This document shows, piece by piece, positions 7,079-14,664 of a stretch of 20,692 nucleotides of DNA; position 1 is the first letter of the stretch; each line of letters starts with the position of its first letter. A model generated the notes under the pieces. It saw only the letters and a program-made list of their open reading frames with translations, did not search any database and was not told the DNA's origin. This DNA comes from an uncultured Clostridia bacterium (GTDB lineage Bacteria > Bacillota > Clostridia > Oscillospirales > CAG-272). The stretch is taken from positions 1-20,692 of the forward strand of contig CAJONA010000003.1 of the NCBI GenBank assembly GCA_905235755.1. The letters are read 5' to 3'. The position numbers and the translations under genes are program-made.

Positions 7079-9124
7079 ATGTCTGAAAAAAACAAAAAAC
7101 CAAAAATGTCGGGCGGCACCGTTTCGGCGGTGATACTCGGCTGTCTCGGTCTTATATCGATAGCGGCGACGCTGATATCGGTGTCATTCGGTGTCGATCC
7201 GAAGACGGTGCTGACGGCGGCGGTGATATTTTACGCCGCGGTCGTCGCCGTGTTTGTCGTAATTTGGATAGTGAATATGGTGAAAAATTCGAGGCGGCTT
7301 GAGGTCAACGAATCGGTATTCGGAAACATAACGCTGTCGTTTATACAGAAATTGTATATGCCGGTCGTAATATGCTCAGACAACGGCAGAGTCATCTGGT
7401 ATAATACGGCACTTTCGTCGAAATTCAATTCGCGCGGCGTCCTGTACGGAAAGTATATCGACAATATCTGCGACGCGACGATAGAACGCATAATCAAAGA
7501 GGACGAGAAATTCGGCGTCGAAGTGCATTTCAACTCCGAGGTCGTCGCAGCGGGAAGCGTTGAGGAAACATACATCGCAAAGGGATTTGACATCGAGCTT
7601 GGCGGCAAGCACTATTACATGGCGCTTTTCACCGACATAACCGAGCTCAAATCGCTTTATATGAAGATAGAACAGGACGACACGGTCATCGCGTGCGCCG
7701 TTATAGACAACATCGACGAACTTTCACAATATGTGAAGGGAACGTACACGAGCGCGTTCGACTCTGTCGAAAAAATATTGCGCCGTCATGTCGAACAAAA
7801 CGGCGGCGTGCTTCAAAACTACGGAAACAACAGATTTTTGATGATATTCCGTGCGGAGGACCTCGAAAAATTCGAGGCGGATCGTTTCTCGATGCTCGAC
7901 GAAGTGCGCGAGATATACGTCGGAGAATCGACAATGCCCGTCACCATTTCGATAGGCGTTGCGAAGATAAAAGGCTCGCTTCTTGAAAAAGAGAAAACCG
8001 CGCAGGCGGCGCTCGATATGGCGCTTCAGCGCGGCGGCGACCAGGTCGCCGTCAAGACGGCGGAGGGCATTGACTACTACGGCGGCAAGACAAAGGCGGT
8101 CCAAAAACGCTCGAAGGTGCGTTCGCGCGTCATCGCGAACGAACTTATAATGCTCATTGAAAAGAGCGAAAACGTCATCGTCATGGGGCACAGATTCGCC
8201 GATTTCGACGCGTTTGCGTCGTGCGTCGCCATTGCGAGGATCGCAAAATTCAAGGGCGTGCGCGCGTATGTAGTCTGCGATCGCAGCGACAAGAACCTTG
8301 CCGGATGTTTTGCGATGCTTGAAAAAAGCGGTGAGGATTACAACGGTATGTTCGTCGACAAAGTCGAGGCGCAGGACCTTGTACGCAGTGAGACGCTCGC
8401 CGTCGTCACCGACGTGAACAACATAAGCATCTGCGAAGCGCCCGACATCGTCAACACGGCGAAAAACGTCGTCATCATCGACCATCACAGAAAGACAGCG
8501 GAGTTCAATATCAAGCCGAACATAGTGTATATCGAGCCGTCGGCAAGCTCCGCGTCGGAGCTTGTATCCGAGTTTCTCGAACATTTGCTTCCGCAGGGCG
8601 CTTTGCCTAAGGCGGAAGCCGACCTGCTTTACGCGGGCATAATGCTCGACACGAAAAAATTCACGCACAACGTCGGCACGCGCACGTTCAGCTCGGCGCT
8701 GTACCTGCGCACCGAAAACGCCAATCCGCTCGCCGCGGAAGCGCTGTTCAAGATAGGATTGAAGGATTTCGTCTCCGAGGCACAGTTCGAAAGCAATGTC
8801 GTAATATACAAATCGGTAATTGCGATCGCTCTGAATGAAAACGAAATGAAATCGTCTCTCGTCCGCATAAACGCCGCGAAAGCGGCGGACAGGATGCTCA
8901 GCGTAAACGGCGTCCTCGCCGCGTTTGCGATATGCAAATCGGGCGACAACGTTCACATATCGGCGCGCTCCGACGGTAAGATAAACGTACAGCGCATCCT
9001 CGAAAAGCTCGGCGGCGGCGGACATTTCGATTCTGCGGGCGTTCAGCTTGGCGATATGACGACGCAGCAGGTGCTCATGAAGCTGAGGGCGGCTATCGAC
9101 GAATATTTCGACGAGAACACTTGA
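7079..9124 (+). CDS. gdpP: GdpP/YybT-type cyclic-di-AMP phosphodiesterase
   Basis: A 681-residue membrane protein that hydrolyses c-di-AMP, a messenger controlling potassium, osmolytes and wall integrity. Domains in order: two transmembrane helices (~12-36 and ~43-67), a degenerate PAS region (~80-190), a degenerate GGDEF region (~195-335, YGNNRF in place of GGDEF), then DHH (~360-530) and DHHA1 (~590-675). Metal-binding residues are all present: H371, D375 and D377 in GHRFADFD; D445 in DVNN; DHH at 468-470; D524 in GIMLDTKKF. The DHHA1 glycine loop GGGGH is at 645-649. Length is close to the 650-660 of Bacillus and Staphylococcus GdpP. AAAGGA precedes the ATG. Position after a YybS-like gene repeats the Bacillus yybS-yybT order, although the rplI gene that follows there is absent here and a GNAT gene takes its place. 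Confidence 0.95.
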   Translation: MSEKNKKPKMSGGTVSAVILGCLGLISIAATLISVSFGVDPKTVLTAAVIFYAAVVAVFVVIWIVNMVKNSRRLEVNESVFGNITLSFIQKLYMPVVICSDNGRVIWYNTALSSKFNSRGVLYGKYIDNICDATIERIIKEDEKFGVEVHFNSEVVAAGSVEETYIAKGFDIELGGKHYYMALFTDITELKSLYMKIEQDDTVIACAVIDNIDELSQYVKGTYTSAFDSVEKILRRHVEQNGGVLQNYGNNRFLMIFRAEDLEKFEADRFSMLDEVREIYVGESTMPVTISIGVAKIKGSLLEKEKTAQAALDMALQRGGDQVAVKTAEGIDYYGGKTKAVQKRSKVRSRVIANELIMLIEKSENVIVMGHRFADFDAFASCVAIARIAKFKGVRAYVVCDRSDKNLAGCFAMLEKSGEDYNGMFVDKVEAQDLVRSETLAVVTDVNNISICEAPDIVNTAKNVVIIDHHRKTAEFNIKPNIVYIEPSASSASELVSEFLEHLLPQGALPKAEADLLYAGIMLDTKKFTHNVGTRTFSSALYLRTENANPLAAEALFKIGLKDFVSEAQFESNVVIYKSVIAIALNENEMKSSLVRINAAKAADRMLSVNGVLAAFAICKSGDNVHISARSDGKINVQRILEKLGGGGHFDSAGVQLGDMTTQQVLMKLRAAIDEYFDENT

Positions 9125-9125
9125 T

Positions 9126-9731
9126 ATGGAACACGGTATGTCATTTATTATAAGAGCGGCGCGCCCGGACGACGCCGAGGCGCTTCGAAAAATATACGCT
9201 CCCTACGTCGAGCGGACGGCGGTGAGCTTTGAATACGATGTCCCAAGCGTCGACGAATTTCGGCGCAGGATGATGAAGATAAGCGAAAAATACCCGTTTC
9301 TCGTCGCGGAAGAGGGCGGAAGCCCGATCGGATACGCCAACACATCGTCGTTCGTCGGCAGGGCGGCATACGAACATTCCGCGGAAACGACGATCTATAT
9401 TGAAGAGAGCCGAAAAGGGCGCGGGGCAGGTCGCGCACTGTACATAGCGCTCGAAAGTATATCGCGTATGCAGAACATATTAAATCTTAACGCGTGCATC
9501 GGGTATACGGACGTCGAGGACGAGTATCTCACGAACGCCAGCGAAAAGTTCCACGAGAAAATGGGTTATAAGCTCGTGGGAAAATTCAACTGTTCGGGGT
9601 ACAAATTCGGCCGCTGGTACGACATGATATGGATGGAGAAGATCATAGGCGAACACAAGGAAAACATGCCGCCTGTCATTCCTTTCCCGATGCTCGACAA
9701 AACCGAACTTGAAAAAATCGTTGTTATATGA
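9126..9731 (+). CDS. GNAT-family N-acetyltransferase (phosphinothricin-acetyltransferase-like)
   Basis: A 201-residue acetyltransferase using acetyl-CoA. The N-terminus (IIRAARPDDAEALRKIYAPYVERTAVSFE) is typical of the Pat/MddA group, which acetylates methionine sulfone/sulfoximine or related amino compounds. The acetyl-CoA loop is R96-K-G-R-G-A-G102, and a late 'EKMGYKLVGKF' strand-helix also fits the fold. Residues ~170-201 form a tail beyond the usual fold. The gene starts one base after the gdpP stop, so translation is likely coupled. An in-frame ATG at 9138 (MSFIIRAA) is a possible alternative start. The Pat-like name describes the fold; the real substrate is unknown. A strong bidirectional hairpin closes the operon. 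Confidence 0.85.
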   Translation: MEHGMSFIIRAARPDDAEALRKIYAPYVERTAVSFEYDVPSVDEFRRRMMKISEKYPFLVAEEGGSPIGYANTSSFVGRAAYEHSAETTIYIEESRKGRGAGRALYIALESISRMQNILNLNACIGYTDVEDEYLTNASEKFHEKMGYKLVGKFNCSGYKFGRWYDMIWMEKIIGEHKENMPPVIPFPMLDKTELEKIVVI

Positions 9732-9732
9732 T

Positions 9733-9765
9733 AAAAGAACCGCTGCGAAAAGCAGCGGTTCTTTT
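9733..9765. terminator. Bidirectional terminator
   Basis: A 14-bp perfect stem (AAAAGAACCGCTGC / GCAGCGGTTCTTTT) with a 5-base loop, with T-rich flanks on both strands. It ends the plus-strand hprK-to-GNAT operon and the convergent acetyltransferase gene, whose stop codon (9764-9766) overlaps the hairpin's right edge. Confidence 0.92.
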
Positions 9766-10423
9766 ATTTTCTTCCGACGACCGTATTTTCGTCCTTTAAA
9801 ATCGAGTTTTCTTCGACGATCCCGCGCACGCGCAAAAGCGGGTAAACGATGCTGTTTTTGCCGATGACCGCGCCCGGACACAGCACGCTCGAACAGCCTA
9901 TATCCGCGCCGTCGCCGATAAAAGCGCCGACTTTTTTTCTCCCTGTGTCGACGGGCGGCGACGTACGTATAAAGACGTTCGACTTGTCGCTCTTTACGTT
10001 CGACGTTATCGCGCCGGCGCCGAGGTGCGCCTTGTATCCGAGGATCGAATCACCGACGTAGTTATAATGCGGTACCTGAACGCCGTCGAAAAGAACGGCG
10101 TTTTTCAGCTCCGTCGAATTGCCCACGACGGCGCATTTTCCGACGACGGCGTCACCGCGGATGAAGGCGGAGTGACGTATCTCCGCGCCCGCGTCTATGA
10201 TGCACGGCGCGCCGATGAACGCGCTCGCGGCGACGGAGGCGCTTTTGTGTATCCATATATTTTTCCCGTATGAGAAAAACTCGTCTTTGTCGAGCGTTTC
10301 GCCGAGCGCGATGATATGATCGTGTATTTTGCCGAGTATCTCGTGCGGCGCGGCGTCGCCGTCAAAAAGTCCCCGCGCCAATGTGTGAGAAACATCGAAA
10401 AGCGATCTGATGCCGTATTCCAT
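9764..10423 (-). CDS. Left-handed beta-helix acyltransferase, GlmU acetyltransferase-domain-like
   Basis: A 219-residue protein with a short helical N-terminus (~1-50) and hexapeptide repeats forming a left-handed beta-helix (~55-210). The segment VPHYNYVGDSILG (117-129) followed by GAGAITSNVKSDK aligns by eye with the GlmU acetyltransferase active-site region (NHLTYLGD...GAGTI..N.DG.NK), placing H119 at the catalytic histidine. The N-terminal uridylyltransferase domain of GlmU is absent. It lies back to back with glmS-glmM, whose product, glucosamine-1-phosphate, is what a GlmU acetyltransferase uses. This suggests amino-sugar acetylation, but acetylation of another nucleotide or lipid sugar is possible. 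The start at 10423 is preferred because GGGGGA lies 4 bases upstream; an in-frame ATG at 10435 has no such site. Fold is secure, reaction inferred. Confidence 0.83.
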   Translation of the reverse strand: MEYGIRSLFDVSHTLARGLFDGDAAPHEILGKIHDHIIALGETLDKDEFFSYGKNIWIHKSASVAASAFIGAPCIIDAGAEIRHSAFIRGDAVVGKCAVVGNSTELKNAVLFDGVQVPHYNYVGDSILGYKAHLGAGAITSNVKSDKSNVFIRTSPPVDTGRKKVGAFIGDGADIGCSSVLCPGAVIGKNSIVYPLLRVRGIVEENSILKDENTVVGRK

Positions 10424-10464
10424 AAAATCCCCCATGTCAAATTCATAATGAATGTAAACATATT

Positions 10465-10514
10465 TTTTGATTTGCGTAAAATAATGATGATAAATTTATT
10501 ATATTTTGATTTGC
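10465..10514 (+). repeat. Pair of direct repeats upstream of glmS
   Basis: TTTTGATTTGC occurs at 10465-10475 and 10504-10514, 39 bases apart, in the AT-rich space between the divergent acetyltransferase and glmS. The first copy includes TTGATT, which with ATAAAT 17 bases later could be a weak promoter. Spacing near four helical turns would suit a dimeric regulator, but this is speculative. Confidence 0.35.
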
Positions 10515-10572
10515 CGCAAAAAATGCAAAAATCACGTCCGCATTATAAAAGGCAGATCATAACGGAGGGTAT

Positions 10573-12396
10573 ATGTGCGGGATCATAGGATACAGCGGCA
10601 GAAGCGACGCGACGGGGAGAGTCATCGACGGGCTTTACTCGCTTGAATACAGAGGATATGACTCCGCTGGCATCGCGGCATTTGTCGGCGGAGAAGTGAA
10701 GACGGTCAAATCCGAAGGACGAGTCGCGCGCGTGTGCGAAATGATAAAAAACTTCGGCGGGATAAAGTCAAACTGCGCAATGGGACACACTCGCTGGGCG
10801 ACGCACGGAGCGCCGAGCGACGTCAATTCCCACCCGCATATATGCGGGAAAACGGTCCTTGTTCACAACGGGATCATCGAGAACTACGCAGAACTTGCCG
10901 CAGAACTTGACGCAAAAGCCGACCTTTTGTCGCAAACGGACACCGAGGTCGCCGCGCTGACGATAGACCGATCTTATTTTGAGTGCGGCGATCCGATAAA
11001 GGCAATCGCCGAAGCGTCAAAAAAGCTCGCGGGCTCTTACGCATTCGGCATCATGTTCGCAGATCTGCCAGGATCGATTTTCGGCGCAAAAAAGGACAGC
11101 CCGCTGATCATCGGAATATCGGACGACGGAAATTTCATCGCCTCGGACATAACGGCGGTGCTGAAATATACGAAGAAATATATCGCGCTCTCCGACGGCG
11201 AGATGTGCCGTATATCCGCCGACGGATATGAGATCTTCGACGCGCTCGGCGCGCCGATAAAAAAGGAGATCTGCACGGCGACGTGGAACGCAGAGGCCGC
11301 CGAGCGCGGCGGATACGATCATTTTATGTATAAAGAGATAGCCGAGGAGCCGACGGCGATCAAAAAAACGCTCGCTCCGCGCGTAAAAGGCGGCGCCGTA
11401 GCGTTCGCCGACGACGGCATCGACGACATAATGCTGTCTGAAATGAAAAAACTGACGGTTGTCGCGTGCGGAACGGCGAGACACGCGGGACTTATCGCAA
11501 AATATTATTTCGAGCGGCTTTGCCGCGTCCCCGTTTGTGTCGATATAGCGTCGGAGTTCCGTTACCGCGATCCGATAATCGACGCCGACGACACGCTCAT
11601 GATAATATCGCAGTCAGGCGAAACGGCGGATTCGCTCGCGGCGCTGAGGCTTGCGAGAGAGCGGGGCGCGAAAACCGTCGCGCTCGTCAACGTCATCGGC
11701 TCGACGATAGCGCGCGAAGCGGACACGGTTATCTACACGCACGCAGGTCCCGAAATAGCCGTCGCCAGCACAAAGGCATACACCGTTCAAGCGGCGACGC
11801 TGCTCGCATTTGCTTTGCGCACAGCATACGCAAAGCGGACGATCTCTTTTGAAGAACTCAAACGCTGTACATCTGTTCTGACGTCCGAGCTTCCGAAAGC
11901 GACAGAAAGCGTGATCGGGCGGAGCGCCGAGCTTTATGAGGCGGCGCGGAAATATTTTTCGGCGGACGACATTTTTTATATCGGGCGCGGCGCCGACGGA
12001 TATATCGCCGACGAGGCTTCGCTCAAACTCAAAGAAATATCGTACATCCACAGCGAAGCATACGCCGCGGGCGAGTTGAAACACGGAACGCTCTCGCTCA
12101 TAACGCCGAAAACGCCGACTGTCGCGCTGGCGACGCGGCGGTCGCTTTTTGAAAAAATGATGAGCAATATCCGCGAGATAGCGTCGCGCGGCGGCAAGGT
12201 GTTCGCCGTGTGCGCCGATGATTTTCCGTGCGGCGACGCCGTCGAGGCGCGCTTCGATCTGCCGGCGTGCGACGAGATGATAATGCCGATAGTGGCGGCG
12301 ACGGCGTGTCAGATACTTGCGTACCATATCGCGATCTTGCGCGGCTGCGACGTCGACAAGCCGCGCAATCTCGCAAAATCCGTAACGGTGGAATAG
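10573..12396 (+). CDS. glmS: Glutamine--fructose-6-phosphate aminotransferase (isomerizing)
   Basis: A 607-residue cytoplasmic enzyme that makes glucosamine-6-phosphate from fructose-6-phosphate and glutamine, the first committed step to UDP-GlcNAc. The mature N-terminal nucleophile is C2 in MCGIIGYSG. The glutaminase domain (~1-220) keeps HTRWATHG and NGIIENY. Two SIS sugar-isomerase domains follow, with SQSGET near 349 in the first and HSEAYAAGELKHGTLSLI in the second, and the chain ends LAKSVTVE as in family members. Length is typical (600-610). GGAGGG lies 3 bases before the ATG, so translation should be strong. The glmM start is 8 bases after the stop, forming a glmS-glmM operon. No glmS ribozyme is seen in the short leader. 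Confidence 0.97.
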   Translation: MCGIIGYSGRSDATGRVIDGLYSLEYRGYDSAGIAAFVGGEVKTVKSEGRVARVCEMIKNFGGIKSNCAMGHTRWATHGAPSDVNSHPHICGKTVLVHNGIIENYAELAAELDAKADLLSQTDTEVAALTIDRSYFECGDPIKAIAEASKKLAGSYAFGIMFADLPGSIFGAKKDSPLIIGISDDGNFIASDITAVLKYTKKYIALSDGEMCRISADGYEIFDALGAPIKKEICTATWNAEAAERGGYDHFMYKEIAEEPTAIKKTLAPRVKGGAVAFADDGIDDIMLSEMKKLTVVACGTARHAGLIAKYYFERLCRVPVCVDIASEFRYRDPIIDADDTLMIISQSGETADSLAALRLARERGAKTVALVNVIGSTIAREADTVIYTHAGPEIAVASTKAYTVQAATLLAFALRTAYAKRTISFEELKRCTSVLTSELPKATESVIGRSAELYEAARKYFSADDIFYIGRGADGYIADEASLKLKEISYIHSEAYAAGELKHGTLSLITPKTPTVALATRRSLFEKMMSNIREIASRGGKVFAVCADDFPCGDAVEARFDLPACDEMIMPIVAATACQILAYHIAILRGCDVDKPRNLAKSVTVE

Positions 12397-12404
12397 GAGG
12401 CAAT

Positions 12405-13760
12405 ATGGGAAAATATTTCGGAACGGACGGCTTTCGCGGCGAGGCGAACGTCGGTCTTGACGCACGCCACGCGTACGACATCGGGCGTTTCATCGGGTGG
12501 TATTACGGCGCGAAAGCAGGAAAAAAAGCGAATATACTGATAGGTAAAGACACCCGCCTTTCAAGCTATATGTTCGAATATGCTATTTGCGCCGGCATCG
12601 TCGCGTCGGGGGCCGACGCATTTGTTATGCACGTTACGACGACGCCGAGCGTGGCGTATATAACGCGCATGGACGATTTCGACTGCGGCGTGATGATATC
12701 GGCGTCGCACAACGCGTTTTGCGACAATGGGATAAAGCTTATAAATTCACGCGGCGAAAAGCTCGACGACGAAACGACGGCGAAGATCGAAAGATATCTT
12801 GACGGTATGGCGCAGGCGGGCGCCGATGAGGTGCCGTATGCGCGCGGGGAGAACATAGGAAAAGTCGTCGATTACGTGTCGGGCAGAAACAGGTACGTCG
12901 GTTATCTCATTTCTCTCGCTTCCCACTCGTACAGAGGGCTGCAAATCGGACTCGACTGCGCTAACGGAAGCTCGTGGACGATAGCGAAGGCGGTCTTTGA
13001 CGCCATAGGCGCAAAGACGCACGTCATCGGCGCTTCTCCCGACGGTACGAACATAAACTCAGACTGCGGCTCGACGCATATCGAAAATTTGAAAAAATTC
13101 GTCATCTCAAACAAGCTCGACGTCGGATTTGCTTATGACGGCGACGCCGACAGGTGCATCGCCGTCGATGAAAACGGAAGCGAGGTCGACGGAGACGGCA
13201 TATTATACATCTTCGCCGACAGGATGGCGCGGCATAGCACGCTCGACAAAAACTGCGTCGTCACGACAGTGATGTCGAACATCGGGCTGTTCCGAGCGCT
13301 CGACGCGGCGGGAATATCGTACGAAAAGACAGACGTCGGCGACAGATTTGTTTACGAGTGTATGTCAAAAAACGGATATAAACTCGGCGGCGAACAGTCG
13401 GGGCATATAATTTTGCAGAAATATGCAACCACGGGCGACGGAGTGCTCACGTCTATAATGATTTGCGAGGAAATGCTCGATAAAAAACAGCCGCTCTCGG
13501 CTCTCGCTTCACCGGTGAAAAAATATCCGCAGACGACGGCAAGCGTGCACGTCAAAGACAAAGACGGCGCCGTGCGCGACGGCGACGTGGCGAACGAAAT
13601 CGAAAAAATAAAAAAATCACTCGGCGACGACGGCAGGATACTGCTCCGAAAAAGCGGGACGGAGCAGGTCGTCCGCGTTATGGTCGAGTGCAAAGATGAA
13701 AAGCTGTGCGGCGAGTACGCCGCGCACGTCGCCGACATAATTCGTAAAAAAGGATATTAA
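12405..13760 (+). CDS. glmM: Phosphoglucosamine mutase
   Basis: A 451-residue alpha-D-phosphohexomutase that turns glucosamine-6-phosphate into glucosamine-1-phosphate. Motifs: GTDGFRG at 6-12; the active serine S101 in ISASHNAFCDNGIK (usually ISASHNPFEDNGIK, here with Ala and Cys variants); the metal loop DGDADRC; the sugar loop GGEQSGH; and the C-terminal phosphate-binding RKSGTEQVVRVMVE (Gln where Pro is common). Length matches GlmM (445-455). AGGAGG lies 5 bases before the ATG at 12405. The open frame extends upstream into glmS in another frame, but that part is not coding. It sits in an operon with glmS and ends at a clear intrinsic terminator. Confidence 0.97.
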   Translation: MGKYFGTDGFRGEANVGLDARHAYDIGRFIGWYYGAKAGKKANILIGKDTRLSSYMFEYAICAGIVASGADAFVMHVTTTPSVAYITRMDDFDCGVMISASHNAFCDNGIKLINSRGEKLDDETTAKIERYLDGMAQAGADEVPYARGENIGKVVDYVSGRNRYVGYLISLASHSYRGLQIGLDCANGSSWTIAKAVFDAIGAKTHVIGASPDGTNINSDCGSTHIENLKKFVISNKLDVGFAYDGDADRCIAVDENGSEVDGDGILYIFADRMARHSTLDKNCVVTTVMSNIGLFRALDAAGISYEKTDVGDRFVYECMSKNGYKLGGEQSGHIILQKYATTGDGVLTSIMICEEMLDKKQPLSALASPVKKYPQTTASVHVKDKDGAVRDGDVANEIEKIKKSLGDDGRILLRKSGTEQVVRVMVECKDEKLCGEYAAHVADIIRKKGY

Positions 13761-13765
13761 AAAAT

Positions 13766-13796
13766 CAAGCGCGCCGTCGGCGCGCTTGCTTTTTTG
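13766..13796 (+). terminator. Intrinsic terminator of glmS-glmM
   Basis: CAAGCGCGCC-GTC-GGCGCGCTTG gives a 10-bp GC-rich perfect stem with a 3-base loop, then a T tract (cTTTTTTg). It starts 5 bases after the glmM stop and probably also serves the convergent ECF gene. Confidence 0.93.
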
Positions 13797-13798
13797 TC

Positions 13799-14431
13799 TT
13801 ATGATTGTATTTTTACAACTTTTATAATACGCGCAATAACTACCGCAAGGACCATGTTTATTAAGAACTCGGCTATGAAATTAATGCCGGCAAGCGTGAA
13901 AAACACAAGCGGAACGACCGCCGTGCCGCTGAAGTAGGCGGCGGAAAAAGCTTCGAGATGCGGCACGAAAAACGAAAGGGCGAATATTACGAATATTCCG
14001 GTGTTTACGATCGAACACGCTGCTCCTGCGACGAAAGATGCCGTAAGCTCGTTCTTTTTTGAAAACAGCTTGAAAATTACGCCTGAAACAAATCCCGCTG
14101 CCGCTCCCTTAAATAAGCATACAAATAATACCATGAGAGAATCTATCGAAAAGATAGAATCTTTATTTGTAAAATAAATCAAGAACGCCGTGAACCCGTC
14201 TCTGCCGAGCACACCCATTATATATGCAATCAAGCCGAAAACGGAGCCGAGATACGCGCCTGCCCATTTTCCGTAGATCGCCGCGCCCAAAATAATCGGC
14301 GTCAGAGCAAATGTCATAGATACGGGCAAAGGTACTATCGGACTTAATGCTTGAAGTATTGCCACTATTGCCGTTAAAATCGCCAGTCCGACGAGCCGCT
14401 TTGTTTTTTCATAATTATTTAAACGTGCCAT
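13799..14431 (-). CDS. ECF transporter S component (vitamin or cofactor importer)
   Basis: A 210-residue integral membrane protein with about six hydrophobic segments and no ATPase domain. The opening helix (TKRLVGLAILTAIVAILQAL), the 'FALTPIILGAAIYGKWAGAYLGSVFGL' region and the loop with a Lys/Gly-containing 'VCLFKGAAAGFVSG' are typical of substrate-binding S components of energy-coupling factor importers. The T subunit and two ATPases are not in this window and would be shared, as in group II ECF systems. The ligand cannot be read from the sequence; riboflavin, pantothenate, folate, queuosine precursors and others use this fold. The ATG at 14431 has GGGAG 8 bases upstream; an in-frame TTG at 14446 lacks a site. 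Standing alone under its own promoter, it shows no obvious riboswitch aptamer in its leader. Confidence 0.85.
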   Translation of the reverse strand: MARLNNYEKTKRLVGLAILTAIVAILQALSPIVPLPVSMTFALTPIILGAAIYGKWAGAYLGSVFGLIAYIMGVLGRDGFTAFLIYFTNKDSIFSIDSLMVLFVCLFKGAAAGFVSGVIFKLFSKKNELTASFVAGAACSIVNTGIFVIFALSFFVPHLEAFSAAYFSGTAVVPLVFFTLAGINFIAEFLINMVLAVVIARIIKVVKIQS

Positions 14432-14466
14432 TTGCGTTTCTCCCAAGTTAAATTTATATATGCCAT

Positions 14467-14495
14467 ATTATAGCATGTTTTTGAAAAAAAGTAAA
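14467..14495 (-). promoter_or_regulatory. Sigma-A promoter of the ECF S component
   Basis: On the minus strand TTTACT (14495-14490), a 17-base spacer and a perfect TATAAT (14472-14467). Predicted leader is about 28-30 bases. Confidence 0.82.
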
Positions 14496-14548
14496 TATTA
14501 TTTTTTTTATAATTTTTTCATAAATCACGGCACTTTTTTATTATTTAT

Positions 14549-14571
14549 TGCCATATCGCGCCAAATTGGCA
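14549..14571. promoter_or_regulatory. Inverted repeats just upstream of a -35, possible operator
   Basis: TGCCA (14549-14553) and TGGCA (14567-14571) form a spaced inverted repeat. Nested within its right part is the 11-bp palindrome GCCAAATTGGC (14560-14570). It abuts the -35 at 14573 of the surface-protein promoter. This is a reasonable regulator-binding layout, but no known operator is recognised. Confidence 0.4.
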
Positions 14572-14572
14572 C

Positions 14573-14601
14573 TTGATTTTTATGCGACGATGTAGTATTA
14601 T
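14573..14601 (+). promoter_or_regulatory. Sigma-A promoter of the CxxC-module surface protein
   Basis: TTGATT (14573-14578), 17 bases, TATTAT (14596-14601), followed by another AT-rich TATAAT at 14600-14605. The leader to the ATG at 14665 is about 55 bases. Confidence 0.72.
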
Positions 14602-14664
14602 ATAATCGAATAAATGTAAAATGGTGATTTTGCTCGCTTATTTTTGCTCACGGAGGGATTATAA

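Noticed and set aside
7724..9025. Long open frame of 433 codons antisense to gdpP
   Set aside because: It is a shadow of a strongly conserved gene, with Arg/Tyr/Val-rich composition and no recognisable domain.
10436..10572. glmS ribozyme upstream of glmS
   Set aside because: The leader is only ~137 bases shared with a divergent gene, is AT-rich, and lacks the conserved core and pseudoknot pairing of the ribozyme.
12228..12404. Upstream extension of glmM into glmS
   Set aside because: The extra codons overlap glmS in another frame and are Arg-rich; AGGAGG followed by MGKYFGTDGFRG at 12405 fixes the start.
14432..14548. Riboswitch in the ECF S component leader
   Set aside because: The predicted leader is only about 30 bases after the promoter, too short for a known vitamin aptamer, and no aptamer core was seen.
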